The position numbers and the translations under genes were made by a program. A stretch of DNA of 48,796 nt from Bacteroidota bacterium. Lineage in GTDB: Bacteria; Bacteroidota; Bacteroidia; Palsa-965. Of this stretch, positions 28,123 to 35,150 are shown piece by piece (the stretch's first letter is position 1; the number at the start of each line of letters is the position of its first letter). Location: NCBI GenBank assembly GCA_021299855.1, contig JAJTEY010000002.1, positions 11,908 through 60,703 of the forward strand. The letters are read 5' to 3'. Below the pieces are notes generated by a model. That model saw only the letters and a program-made list of their open reading frames with translations. It ran no database searches and was not told where the DNA came from.

Positions 28123-29104
28123 GCAGCTTGCGCACTTTATCGTATTTCATTTTGAAGAAACGATAACGCTGCTTCTCCGACACTCCGCTGATTAGAACTG
28201 ATTTGCGAATCAAATTCTGTAACCAATATTCAATGTCTGCACAGAAAGATTCGTTCAACGTTACCATCGAGTTGAATGTATTGTAAGAAATGTAGGCTGC
28301 TTTACGACCTGCCATTTTTACGAGAATACTGTTGTTGCCCACCATCAAATCAGAATGATACAACTTAAAGTTTCCGGAATCGGAATCACCGTCAATTTTA
28401 CTTCCTGCACCGGCTTGTCGCTCCAAATTCTGAATCATGGATTCAATGTCGTTTAACACCTGCAATGCATGTTCTTTTTGCTGAAATAATCCCGATTCCC
28501 AATAGTATTCTACTTGTTTAACAGTACTGTTCAGCGTGTCCTCTGTCCATATTTCGATGGTTGGAATCGCGATATACTGATCATAAGTATTTCGAGCCAA
28601 CTGCATGAGATCTGCGGGAATAAATTCAGGTGAAAAAGGCAACTTATCCAAATCGGGAAGGTTTAGAATCGATTTGGACCAATAAAAGAGTTTGAAATTC
28701 GTAAGTACAGGATAATTAAAATGATGAAAAATAGGTACATCTTCTGCTGACCACACCAGCTGTCCATCAGGCGCAGAGCGGATTCTAGCAATTTCAGCAC
28801 CCAACGACATCATGTAGTTTTGAAACGTTTCCAACTGATCACTAAGGCGTGTATACGCGAACGATACCGTTTTTCGTGCATCTGCAGAAGCCACTCCCAC
28901 TTCAAACGGCACTTTAAAATGCGCGCACAATTTGGTCAATTCATCAATGCTGATCGCTGTTTCACCACGTATTCTGCGGTAAACACTGTCCGTGCTTACA
29001 TCAAGCACATCGGCCATTTCATCTGCCAATGAAATATTGGGTGGAATACTCTCTTTTAAGCGCTGAACAAAGGCCAGTTGAGTACTTTTTTCGGGTTGTC
29101 CCAT
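28100..29104 (-). CDS. Helix-turn-helix (XRE-like) transcription regulator
   Basis: A 334-residue protein with an N-terminal HTH: QLAFVQRLKESIPPNISLADEMADVLDVSTDSVYRRIRGETAISIDELTKLCAHFKVPF (about residues 9-67; shown for its pattern), in which NISLADEMADVLDVS and STDSVYRRIRGE are the two DNA-binding helices. This N-terminal form is common in Bacteroidota regulators. The remaining 260 residues are mostly helical, with no recognised sensor motif. The ATG at 29104 (MGQPEKS) is preferred over 29161. The upstream intergenic region carries an inverted repeat, a candidate operator. Overlaps the TIGR02757 gene by 23 nt. Confidence 0.8.
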   Translation of the reverse strand: MGQPEKSTQLAFVQRLKESIPPNISLADEMADVLDVSTDSVYRRIRGETAISIDELTKLCAHFKVPFEVGVASADARKTVSFAYTRLSDQLETFQNYMMSLGAEIARIRSAPDGQLVWSAEDVPIFHHFNYPVLTNFKLFYWSKSILNLPDLDKLPFSPEFIPADLMQLARNTYDQYIAIPTIEIWTEDTLNSTVKQVEYYWESGLFQQKEHALQVLNDIESMIQNLERQAGAGSKIDGDSDSGNFKLYHSDLMVGNNSILVKMAGRKAAYISYNTFNSMVTLNESFCADIEYWLQNLIRKSVLISGVSEKQRYRFFKMKYDKVRKLREKIEKD

Positions 29105-29175
29105 GTTTTTTGTGTAGTTAATTCTGCAAAATCGACTGCTCTGTTTTGGCATTTTTTGCAAGTGCCGACCACCCG

Positions 29176-29194
29176 AGTTGCATTTTTCGCAACT
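29176..29194. promoter_or_regulatory. Inverted repeat upstream of the HTH regulator
   Basis: AGTTGC (29176-29181) and GCAACT (29189-29194) form a perfect 6-bp inverted repeat with a 7-nt spacer in the divergent region between the regulator and the small membrane protein gene. TTCGCAAC inside it recurs directly at 29238-29245, 52 bp away. Possible autoregulatory operator; no direct proof. Confidence 0.35.
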
Positions 29195-29297
29195 AAAGAT
29201 AATTAGTTTTTCCGTTAGGTCTATCCGGTTAGCAAAGTTCGCAACCGATGCGGGTCTGAGGCTGGTAAAGCCGTTATGTCACCGTATAAACCCACGG

Positions 29298-29305
29298 TAG
29301 TTTTG
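29298..29305 (+). promoter_or_regulatory. Bacteroidota -7 promoter box (TAGTTTTG)
   Basis: TAGTTTTG is a full match to TAnnTTTG, 27 nt before the ATG at 29333. It lies downstream of the earlier in-frame ATG 29276, so 29333 is the better start for the small membrane protein. Confidence 0.5.
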
Positions 29306-29332
29306 CCTTGTCAAACCAACAAAACAACAGTT

Positions 29333-29491
29333 ATGACAACAGCAAACAACAAACGAGAAGTAAACGCAGGAATTGCCGTTGCAATCGGAATAATAACTGC
29401 CATGCTTTGGCTGATTTGCTTCTCCAAACCTGAACCGAATACTAAAAAAACGAAATGCTTTTTTGAAAAACACATTTTACAAAACAAATAA
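29333..29491 (+). CDS. Small single-span membrane protein (52 aa)
   Basis: A 52-residue protein with one transmembrane span (AGIAVAIGIITAMLWLICF, about residues 11-29) and a basic tail with one Cys (KKTKCFFEKHILQNK). The NNKREVNAGIAVAIGI opening resembles the N-terminal anchor of Bacteroidota TonB-type energy transducers, but nothing like the periplasmic TonB part follows in any frame, so it is either a small protein in its own right or a remnant. It is 34 nt before the CsgG-like gene and may be cotranscribed. Confidence 0.5.
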   Translation: MTTANNKREVNAGIAVAIGIITAMLWLICFSKPEPNTKKTKCFFEKHILQNK

Positions 29492-29525
29492 TCCAAACAG
29501 AATTAGCTCCTAAACACCATCAATT

Positions 29526-30680
29526 ATGAAAACCATCATCAAAAAAACTATTTTAGCTTCATTCACGGTTTTAAGTATGCCTTTTAACTCGGAAGCACTG
29601 GCACAAAAAACAAAAGTGGCCGTATTAAATTTCGACGCCAAGCATATTGGCTACGAACCTTCTCAAATGGGCGATTTAGTAAGACTAGAATTAGAGAAGC
29701 TTGACACTTTCGACGTCATGGACCGCTACGACGTAAATTATCTGGTCGAAAAAAATAAAATCAATGTCACCAACTGCTATGGCAAAATCTGTCTTGTTGA
29801 AGCGGGCAAATCGTTAGGCGCAGATAAAATGTTAACGGGTTCTGTTGAAGCATTTGGTGAAGTAATGATTTACACCATGCGTATGATCGATGTAAAGAAT
29901 GAAAACATCGAAGCTACGCAAGTCACCGAATTCTTGAACAACCCGAAAGAATTGCAAGTAATGACTGCTGTAATGCTGAAGCAATTGTTTAAACGCATTG
30001 TGGATCCTGCGATATTGTCACAACTTACCAAGCCGGATAATTACGATGCGCGTGCACGACAACCGGTGACTGATCAGGTTCGTATGGATGGGCCTCGTAT
30101 GGGCGCCACCATGTTTACCGGAAAAACAGCATCTATTATTCAGTCGCCACGTTCACAAGGTGGATATGATGCAGTTCCTGTCATGTTTCAATTCGGTTAT
30201 CAGTTCGAAAAGCAATACTTATCATCAGGATCATTCCAGGCATTATTTGAATTTGTACCAATGGTAACCGGATTAGATCAGGGATTATTTATTCCAAGTT
30301 TTACATTGATGAATGGTTTGCGTGAAAATCGTTTGGGTGTAGAATTTGCATTCGGACCAAGTGTAACACTATCTACACGAGCGAAAGGTTTTTATACTGA
30401 AGCCGGTTCATGGGTTACACAGAGCGAATTCCAAAACAATCCCGGTTTATACGGCAACATAGCACCATCGTTCGTTGATCGTTTGGATAGTCGCGGTGAT
30501 GTTCACTTGAGCTCTTCCTTTATCATTGCAGCGGGTAAAACATTCCGTTCCGGTAATTTAAATATTCCTGTTAACGTGTATTTCGTGCCTAGTGGTCAGG
30601 GCAATCGTTACGGAATCAGTTTTGGTTACAACATACGCAATCGTAAAGCAAAAACACAGAACGACTATCGCATGAAGTAA
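29526..30680 (+). CDS. Exported protein with CsgG/TolB-N-like domain
   Basis: A 384-residue exported protein with signal peptide (ILASFTVLSMPFNSEALAQ). Residues about 30-165 resemble the CsgG/TolB-N type alpha/beta domain: KVAVLNFDAKHIGYEPSQMGDLVRLEL, FDVMDRYDVNYLVEKN, CYGKICLVEAGKSLGADKMLTGSVE. Its pair of Cys residues (CYGKIC) may form a disulfide. The C-terminal half (about 190-384) is Gly/Ser/aromatic-rich with strands like a beta-barrel or beta-sandwich (YDAVPVMFQFGYQFEKQYLSSG, GNRYGISFGYNIRNR). Function unknown; an outer-membrane or periplasmic location is likely. It ends before a striking triple inverted repeat. Confidence 0.7.
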   Translation: MKTIIKKTILASFTVLSMPFNSEALAQKTKVAVLNFDAKHIGYEPSQMGDLVRLELEKLDTFDVMDRYDVNYLVEKNKINVTNCYGKICLVEAGKSLGADKMLTGSVEAFGEVMIYTMRMIDVKNENIEATQVTEFLNNPKELQVMTAVMLKQLFKRIVDPAILSQLTKPDNYDARARQPVTDQVRMDGPRMGATMFTGKTASIIQSPRSQGGYDAVPVMFQFGYQFEKQYLSSGSFQALFEFVPMVTGLDQGLFIPSFTLMNGLRENRLGVEFAFGPSVTLSTRAKGFYTEAGSWVTQSEFQNNPGLYGNIAPSFVDRLDSRGDVHLSSSFIIAAGKTFRSGNLNIPVNVYFVPSGQGNRYGISFGYNIRNRKAKTQNDYRMK

Positions 30681-30685
30681 TTGGT

Positions 30686-30720
30686 TGCAACACCATAAAT
30701 TTTAAGTAACACGTGTTGCA
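30686..30720. repeat. Inverted repeat (first of three adjacent hairpins)
   Basis: TGCAACAC (30686-30693) pairs with GTGTTGCA (30713-30720), separated by 19 nt. The right arm also contains the self-complementary AACACGTGTT (30708-30717), so two alternative folds exist. Confidence 0.6.
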
Positions 30721-30740
30721 GAAAAGTCAGTGAACTTTTC
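30721..30740. repeat. Inverted repeat (second of three adjacent hairpins)
   Basis: GAAAAGT (30721-30727) pairs with ACTTTTC (30734-30740) across a 6-nt loop. It starts at the base directly after the first hairpin ends. Confidence 0.65.
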
Positions 30741-30741
30741 G

Positions 30742-30773
30742 GCCCTGCAGTAATGGTGTCTGCAGGGCTTTTT
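30742..30773. terminator. Intrinsic terminator after the CsgG-like gene
   Basis: GCCCTGCAG (30742-30750) and CTGCAGGGC (30760-30768) form a perfect 9-bp stem with a 9-nt loop followed by a T-run. It lies between the CsgG-like gene and the convergent MFS gene. Confidence 0.85.
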
Positions 30774-30803
30774 ATTTGCATAATCAATATCGAGTAACAA
30801 AGA

Positions 30804-32081
30804 TTAAATAAGCTTATCCAGATTCAGTTTACGCAATTTGGGCACTGCGAGATAACTAAACAGGACAATTAAAATGGTCATACTGCCACCAAATATCACC
30901 GATGGCACTAGTCCCAGCAAACGCGCAGCTGAACCACTCTCAAATTCACCGATCTCATTCGATGAACCTATAAAAATGCCGTTCACGGCAGAAACACGAC
31001 CGCGCATGTGATCGGGAGTTAACAGTTGTAAAATGGTGCTGCGTATAACAACGCTGACACTGTCAAATGCGCCGCTCATAACTAAAATTGCAAACGACAA
31101 CCAGACGTTGGTGGATAAACCGAATCCGATAATACATAAACCGAATCCACTTACCGCAATAAACAAATTCCTTCCGGCCATCCGGGTAGGAGGAAAGCGC
31201 GTCATCAGCAAACCCATGGTAATGGCGCCAATAGCGGGAGCTGCGCGTAAAATGCCGACAAAAAAATCTTCCGTTCCTGCAGGTGGATGCAACACTTCAT
31301 TCACGAAAAACGGAATCATGGCAACAGCACCGCCAAACAACACGGCGAATAAATCCAAACCAAATGCACTCAACATGACTTTATTGCTGAACACAAATCG
31401 GAATCCCGCGGTTAGTCGTTGACCTAAATTTTCTTGTGTTTCAATTTTCGGTAAAGGATGATTGGTGACAAAAAGAATCGCTACCAAAGCAATTGTCAGT
31501 AGTGTTGCCGACACACCGTAAGCTCCCGATGCATCAATAAAACCGAATAAAATACCACCCGCGGCAGGTCCAAGAACCGCTGCAGTCTGCCACAAGTTGC
31601 TTTGCCAGGTTGCTGCATTAGGAATGAGATGTCGGGGTACTAATTGGTATAAAAACGCCGGAAACACAGGTCCTAAAAAACCGCGGGCAATTCCTGTGCA
31701 AAATATTATTCCGTAAATAGGCCATGTTCCGAACGCCACTAACTTCGCCTGATCCTGACTTACCGCAAATAATGCCCATGTGGCTATCAGCAGAAACGAC
31801 AACGCACCAATGATGATGTATTTTCGACGGACAATATCCGCAACGTGCCCTGCAAATAATGAAATGAGGATAAACGGAATTGCTTCCGAAAGACCGATCG
31901 CTCCTACAGCAAGCGGATCTTTTGTGATTTCATACAACTGTATGCCGACAACCACGCTTTGTATTTGCACACCAAGTGTTAAAAAGAATCGGGAAATCAG
32001 AAATACGCTGAAATCCTTGATGCTCAGTGCCGCAAAAGGATCCGGGCGTTGTTCAATTTCCGATGGATGGTTGTTGCTCAT
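30804..32081 (-). CDS. MFS transporter (MFS_3 / EntS-like exporter)
   Basis: A 425-residue major facilitator with about 12 hydrophobic spans. The family motif between spans 2 and 3 is seen as FAGHVADIVRRKYIII, and the protein resembles the MFS_3 group (enterobactin exporter EntS and related): DFSVFLISRFFLTLGVQIQSVVVGIQLYE at the start and ILQLLTPDHMRGRVSAVNGIFIGSSNEIGEFESG in the C-terminal half, shown for their patterns. The substrate is unknown. The ATG is 8 nt after a perfect TACATTTG box. Convergent with the CsgG-like gene and divergent from the lipoprotein gene. Confidence 0.92.
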   Translation of the reverse strand: MSNNHPSEIEQRPDPFAALSIKDFSVFLISRFFLTLGVQIQSVVVGIQLYEITKDPLAVGAIGLSEAIPFILISLFAGHVADIVRRKYIIIGALSFLLIATWALFAVSQDQAKLVAFGTWPIYGIIFCTGIARGFLGPVFPAFLYQLVPRHLIPNAATWQSNLWQTAAVLGPAAGGILFGFIDASGAYGVSATLLTIALVAILFVTNHPLPKIETQENLGQRLTAGFRFVFSNKVMLSAFGLDLFAVLFGGAVAMIPFFVNEVLHPPAGTEDFFVGILRAAPAIGAITMGLLMTRFPPTRMAGRNLFIAVSGFGLCIIGFGLSTNVWLSFAILVMSGAFDSVSVVIRSTILQLLTPDHMRGRVSAVNGIFIGSSNEIGEFESGSAARLLGLVPSVIFGGSMTILIVLFSYLAVPKLRKLNLDKLI

Positions 32082-32089
32082 GAAGCGGA

Positions 32090-32097
32090 CAAATGTA
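32090..32097 (-). promoter_or_regulatory. Bacteroidota -7 promoter box for the MFS gene (TACATTTG)
   Basis: TACATTTG on the minus strand ends 8 nt before the MFS ATG at 32081, so the leader would be very short. Confidence 0.5.
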
Positions 32098-32147
32098 CCG
32101 AAAACAGCGTATCAAATTGATCATTATTGCAGATAGCCCATGTGTTG

Positions 32148-32155
32148 TATCTTTC
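32148..32155 (+). promoter_or_regulatory. Candidate -7 box (TATCTTTC) 4 nt before a start codon
   Basis: TATCTTTC (one mismatch to TAnnTTTG) is followed by 4 nt and the ATG at 32160. A TTG at 32127 lies 18 nt upstream of the box and could act as the -33 element. Confidence 0.4.
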
Positions 32156-32159
32156 GGAT

Positions 32160-32879
32160 ATGAAAAGATTTTTTTTTCACGCAATAACAATGGGCGGTTT
32201 ATTGATATTTCTGGGATCCGGATGTGACGGACTCATTTTAAGTCCTTTCGATAACTCAAAAAGTGAAGAAGAAAAAACCATCACCGAAAAGCAAGCCGAA
32301 AAAGAACAACCCGGCTACAACGAAACACCTGAAGAATTAGTTATCGGGAAACCCGGTACGTATGCGTTTCCACCCGATTCTATGATCGATGGTGTTCCTT
32401 TGGGTAATGCGGACAGTTTGACCAGTTATTTCTCGCAACACGGAAATAATTCCAAGGAGTTGAGTAATGACAGAATGGTTTCTTACTTCACCAATAGAAA
32501 ACAAACCGAGCATTTTAGGATTTATTCGCAATTGAATAAAGCAGGAAGTTATGTGCCGTATAAACTGGAAGTCATCAGTTCTAAAGAAAAGAAGATTGGT
32601 GCACCTGTTGTGGAGAATTTTGTAACAGTTACGAATATATTTACCGGGTATAGAATTCACATCGGACACGAACCATACGAAGTGAAAAACATTTACCAGC
32701 AACAAGCGGTTACACAATGGCTCAAAGACGATTCGCTTACTGTGGTATACCAACCCAAGGAAAAGGACGCTGAGCGTTATCCGAAGTATGGACGAAAGTC
32801 ATACAAAGCAACATACAAGTTTTATAATGACAGGTTGCGCTATGTGTCTTACAGTTTCGATCCGGAGGAAATTAAGTAA
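32160..32879 (+). CDS. Putative lipoprotein, unknown function
   Basis: A 239-residue protein with a signal sequence ending LLIFLGSGC, a weak lipobox with Cys at about residue 22. An acidic, helical linker follows (NSKSEEEKTITEKQAEKEQ), then a beta-rich domain without recognised motifs. The longer frame to 32127 would start upstream of the promoter box, so 32160 is preferred. Divergent from the MFS gene with a 78-nt gap that holds both promoter boxes. No family recognised. Confidence 0.7.
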   Translation: MKRFFFHAITMGGLLIFLGSGCDGLILSPFDNSKSEEEKTITEKQAEKEQPGYNETPEELVIGKPGTYAFPPDSMIDGVPLGNADSLTSYFSQHGNNSKELSNDRMVSYFTNRKQTEHFRIYSQLNKAGSYVPYKLEVISSKEKKIGAPVVENFVTVTNIFTGYRIHIGHEPYEVKNIYQQQAVTQWLKDDSLTVVYQPKEKDAERYPKYGRKSYKATYKFYNDRLRYVSYSFDPEEIK

Positions 32880-32884
32880 CGGTA

Positions 32885-33121
32885 TCACCTTCCAGCAATC
32901 ACCTTCGCATCCGCCATCATTTCATGAAAGCGCGCAACTATGCGTTGCAGTATTTCGTCGGTTAAACGCTCCTGAATTGCTTCAACACCGCCCACATCTT
33001 CCTGAGCAAATTTGAGGGTTTGCTCCATCGGACCGGCTTCAAACTTCACAATGAACTTATCATTCATGTGAAAAACAGTAATCCTGATTTGTGGATGCGG
33101 AATAGTGCCTACAACACGCAT
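32885..33121 (-). CDS. Small conserved protein at the end of the SPFH operon
   Basis: A 78-residue cytoplasmic protein (MRVVGTIPHPQIRITVFHMNDKFIVKFEAG..) with a strand-rich first half and a helical second half (VEAIQERLTDEILQRIVARFHEMMAD). No family recognised. It starts 7 nt after the helical-repeat gene at 33129 and ends the five-gene minus-strand operon; its end lies 5 nt from the stop of the convergent lipoprotein gene. Confidence 0.7.
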   Translation of the reverse strand: MRVVGTIPHPQIRITVFHMNDKFIVKFEAGPMEQTLKFAQEDVGGVEAIQERLTDEILQRIVARFHEMMADAKVIAGR

Positions 33122-33128
33122 ATTTTAA

Positions 33129-33548
33129 TTAAAATGGAGATTTATAATATCCGGCAAAGTCTTCATTATTAAATTTATTGAATTCAATAATGGCTTCCGC
33201 CAATGCCGCATACACCAAAAAGTTGTTGCGTTTCAGCCATAACATGGCATCTTTATCCTTGTTCACCGCATTTGCAGTTGCTGCCCAGAAAATACTCTTA
33301 TTCTGCATCAGCCAAACAAAAGCTTTTTTGTCACCACGAACGGCATTCGCAAATGCGGCCACTTCGAAATGTTTACGGTCCAACAGCCAATTAAACGATT
33401 CATCACGACCACTTTTGATGAACTCGAACGCTTCAATCAGTTCCCGTTCATTACGTTCAATCAATCTATTATACGCAGCAGCATTGCGTGCCTGAAACAA
33501 TTGAGCAAACAAACGAATAGAATCGCCGTGATAAACGTGTACCTGCAT
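33129..33548 (-). CDS. Helical-repeat protein, paralogue A
   Basis: A 139-residue protein made of repeated helix pairs with the pattern A-x-A-x-x-x-x-x-x-x-A-x-x-W-L: FIKSGRDESFNWLLDRK, ANAVRGDKKAFVWLMQNK, ANAVNKDKDAMLWLKRNN, about 25-27 residues per unit. The pattern is shared with the adjacent gene at 33551. I do not recognise a Pfam name; alpha-solenoid-like repeats usually bind other proteins. No signal peptide or membrane span. It starts 2 nt after the neighbour's stop. Confidence 0.75.
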   Translation of the reverse strand: MQVHVYHGDSIRLFAQLFQARNAAAYNRLIERNERELIEAFEFIKSGRDESFNWLLDRKHFEVAAFANAVRGDKKAFVWLMQNKSIFWAATANAVNKDKDAMLWLKRNNFLVYAALAEAIIEFNKFNNEDFAGYYKSPF

Positions 33549-33550
33549 CC

Positions 33551-33925
33551 TTATTCCTCCGACAATTGTTCGGCAACAGCTTCTGCCAAATTGATCCAGG
33601 CTTTCAAATTATTCTTTCGCAAATATTCAATCTGCCGCGGTTCGCCCAGTACATATCCTGCAACCTGTGCCAATCGTGCGTTTTTCGTGTCAAATAAACC
33701 CTGGATCGCGTATGGATCGCCATCAATTGCGGTAATGAATAATCCCCAGTCGTCGTGCCCGTTTTCCCGAAGCCATTCCACCGCATGATCATCTCCGAAA
33801 GCAATGGCATCCAATACCATAATCAATTCCGGTTTTCCCAAACGTTGGAGATTGGTTTGCGCTTTTTCGTTCCCTCGTATCGCTTCAGCCAGGGTTTGTG
33901 CCTGCTGATCGGTTAAATATGCCAT
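33551..33925 (-). CDS. Helical-repeat protein, paralogue B
   Basis: A 124-residue relative of the adjacent gene with the same repeating pattern: LDAIAFGDDHAVEWLREN, ITAIDGDPYAIQGLFDTK, YVLGEPRQIEYLRKNN, LAEAVAEQL. About four units are visible. Acidic overall, cytoplasmic, no catalytic motif. It lies 22 nt after the zinc-ribbon gene and 2 nt before paralogue A, so it is translated from the same mRNA. Function unknown; a protein-interaction role with the SPFH/zinc-ribbon partners is an inference from position. Confidence 0.75.
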   Translation of the reverse strand: MAYLTDQQAQTLAEAIRGNEKAQTNLQRLGKPELIMVLDAIAFGDDHAVEWLRENGHDDWGLFITAIDGDPYAIQGLFDTKNARLAQVAGYVLGEPRQIEYLRKNNLKAWINLAEAVAEQLSEE

Positions 33926-33947
33926 AGTATTTAAAATTCTATTTTAA

Positions 33948-35081
33948 TTATACATTTTGTCCGTATTGCACCCACAAATAAATTCCACCGCCGATTACAG
34001 CTAATAACGTCAATACGAAGAAGAATATTTTCCATGCACTGTAAGGACGCTCGCCGTGAACTTCGCCGGTGCGACCGTTAATCATAAAGCGATAGGACTT
34101 CTCCTTGTACTTGTATGCGCTGAGCCAGATAGGCAATAATAAATGCTTAAAGCTGATGTCTTCGTAATGCGGGCTGTAGGTAAGAATCTTCTGTACATCA
34201 CCACCGATGTTCTGGCAAATCGTACTTTGAATTTCAGGATCCATTCGCTTCTTGGCTTGTTCAAAGCCCATTTCAACGCCAACCTGATATTTTTCTGCAA
34301 TAAATCCGCTTAAGAACTGTTCGTTAAAACCAACCAGATTTTCCAAATCCCACGGCTCCAGCTCATTCGCATAATTGCGTGGCAACGATTCACTCGCTAC
34401 GACTAAAACATCATTAAATGTATTAAACACCGTTCCCGAAGCAGGCGACCACCGTGTTTTTTGTACTTGGCGTGTTCGGTGTTCGGTTCTACCATTTACT
34501 GTTACGGTGTAAGATTCACTAACGTAATAATGATCGCCGCGCATTCCGGTGTAGGGAGTCGTGGCTTTGGAATCATACGTCCAGTATGGAATGTATATGC
34601 CGTTCAAACGATCCTTCTGCGCAAATTGCTTCAAATCATTCGGGGCAAACCACAAGCTGTGTAGCCATTCTTTAAATAAATCAGCCGATTTCTTTTTGTC
34701 GATTTTAAATGGCAATAAATATTTCGGCTTGATAATATGTGAAGTCGTTCCGCCTTTTATGACCAATGCTGTGCCGCAAAACGGACAATTATCTGCCGTC
34801 ACATTTTCTTTCAGTGTGGTAGAAGCGCCGCAGTTGTCGCATTTAACGGTAGGAATATCAATCGCTTCAGCACTTCTTTCGGCATTCTGAAGAAATTCAT
34901 GGTAGTCTATTTCTTCTACAACGACAGGTTGTCTGGCTTCTGCTATTTCATTTTGCGCTCCGCAATACTGGCAAGTTAATTGCTCACTACCGGGATCGTA
35001 TTGTAGAATTGCACCGCAATCTTTACAGTTTACCTTATGCTGTTCTACCTCGTGGGTTTTTTCGTTGAAATCGATATTCAT
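33948..35081 (-). CDS. Zinc-ribbon membrane protein (YdjG-like)
   Basis: A 377-residue protein with two N-terminal zinc ribbons, CKDCGAILQYD..CQYCGAQNE (about residues 19-44) and CDNCGASTTL..CPFCGTAL (about 80-106), each with two CxxC pairs. A long polar domain follows (KPKYLLPFKIDKKKSADLFKEWL, YIPYWTYDSKATTPYTGMRGDHYY), and a single C-terminal membrane span (IFFFVLTLLAVIGGGIYLWV, about 350-370). The architecture resembles Bacillus YdjG, which works with SPFH protein YdjI in a membrane-stress module. It lies 69 nt downstream of the SPFH gene, with a hairpin in between. Confidence 0.8.
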   Translation of the reverse strand: MNIDFNEKTHEVEQHKVNCKDCGAILQYDPGSEQLTCQYCGAQNEIAEARQPVVVEEIDYHEFLQNAERSAEAIDIPTVKCDNCGASTTLKENVTADNCPFCGTALVIKGGTTSHIIKPKYLLPFKIDKKKSADLFKEWLHSLWFAPNDLKQFAQKDRLNGIYIPYWTYDSKATTPYTGMRGDHYYVSESYTVTVNGRTEHRTRQVQKTRWSPASGTVFNTFNDVLVVASESLPRNYANELEPWDLENLVGFNEQFLSGFIAEKYQVGVEMGFEQAKKRMDPEIQSTICQNIGGDVQKILTYSPHYEDISFKHLLLPIWLSAYKYKEKSYRFMINGRTGEVHGERPYSAWKIFFFVLTLLAVIGGGIYLWVQYGQNV

Positions 35082-35092
35082 AACAATTTGGA

Positions 35093-35137
35093 GGGAGAGA
35101 AGGGAAAAGGGAAAGGGTATTGAAGATCAATACCCTT
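35093..35137. promoter_or_regulatory. G-quadruplex-type tract next to a 10-bp hairpin in the SPFH operon
   Basis: Four GGG runs on the plus strand (35093, 35102, 35109, 35115; loops of 6, 4 and 3 nt) form a G-quadruplex motif on the template strand. It overlaps a perfect hairpin, AAGGGTATTG (35113-35122) with CAATACCCTT (35128-35137), loop 5 nt. In the minus-strand mRNA the hairpin is followed by U-rich blocks with C interruptions, so it may act as a leaky terminator or mRNA processing element between the SPFH and zinc-ribbon genes. Confidence 0.6.
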
Positions 35138-35150
35138 ATTTTTTGTTTTG

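Noticed and set aside
30708-30717. AACACGTGTT palindrome considered as a stand-alone operator
   Set aside because: It is embedded in the larger TGCAACAC/GTGTTGCA inverted repeat downstream of a stop codon, so an RNA hairpin explains it better.
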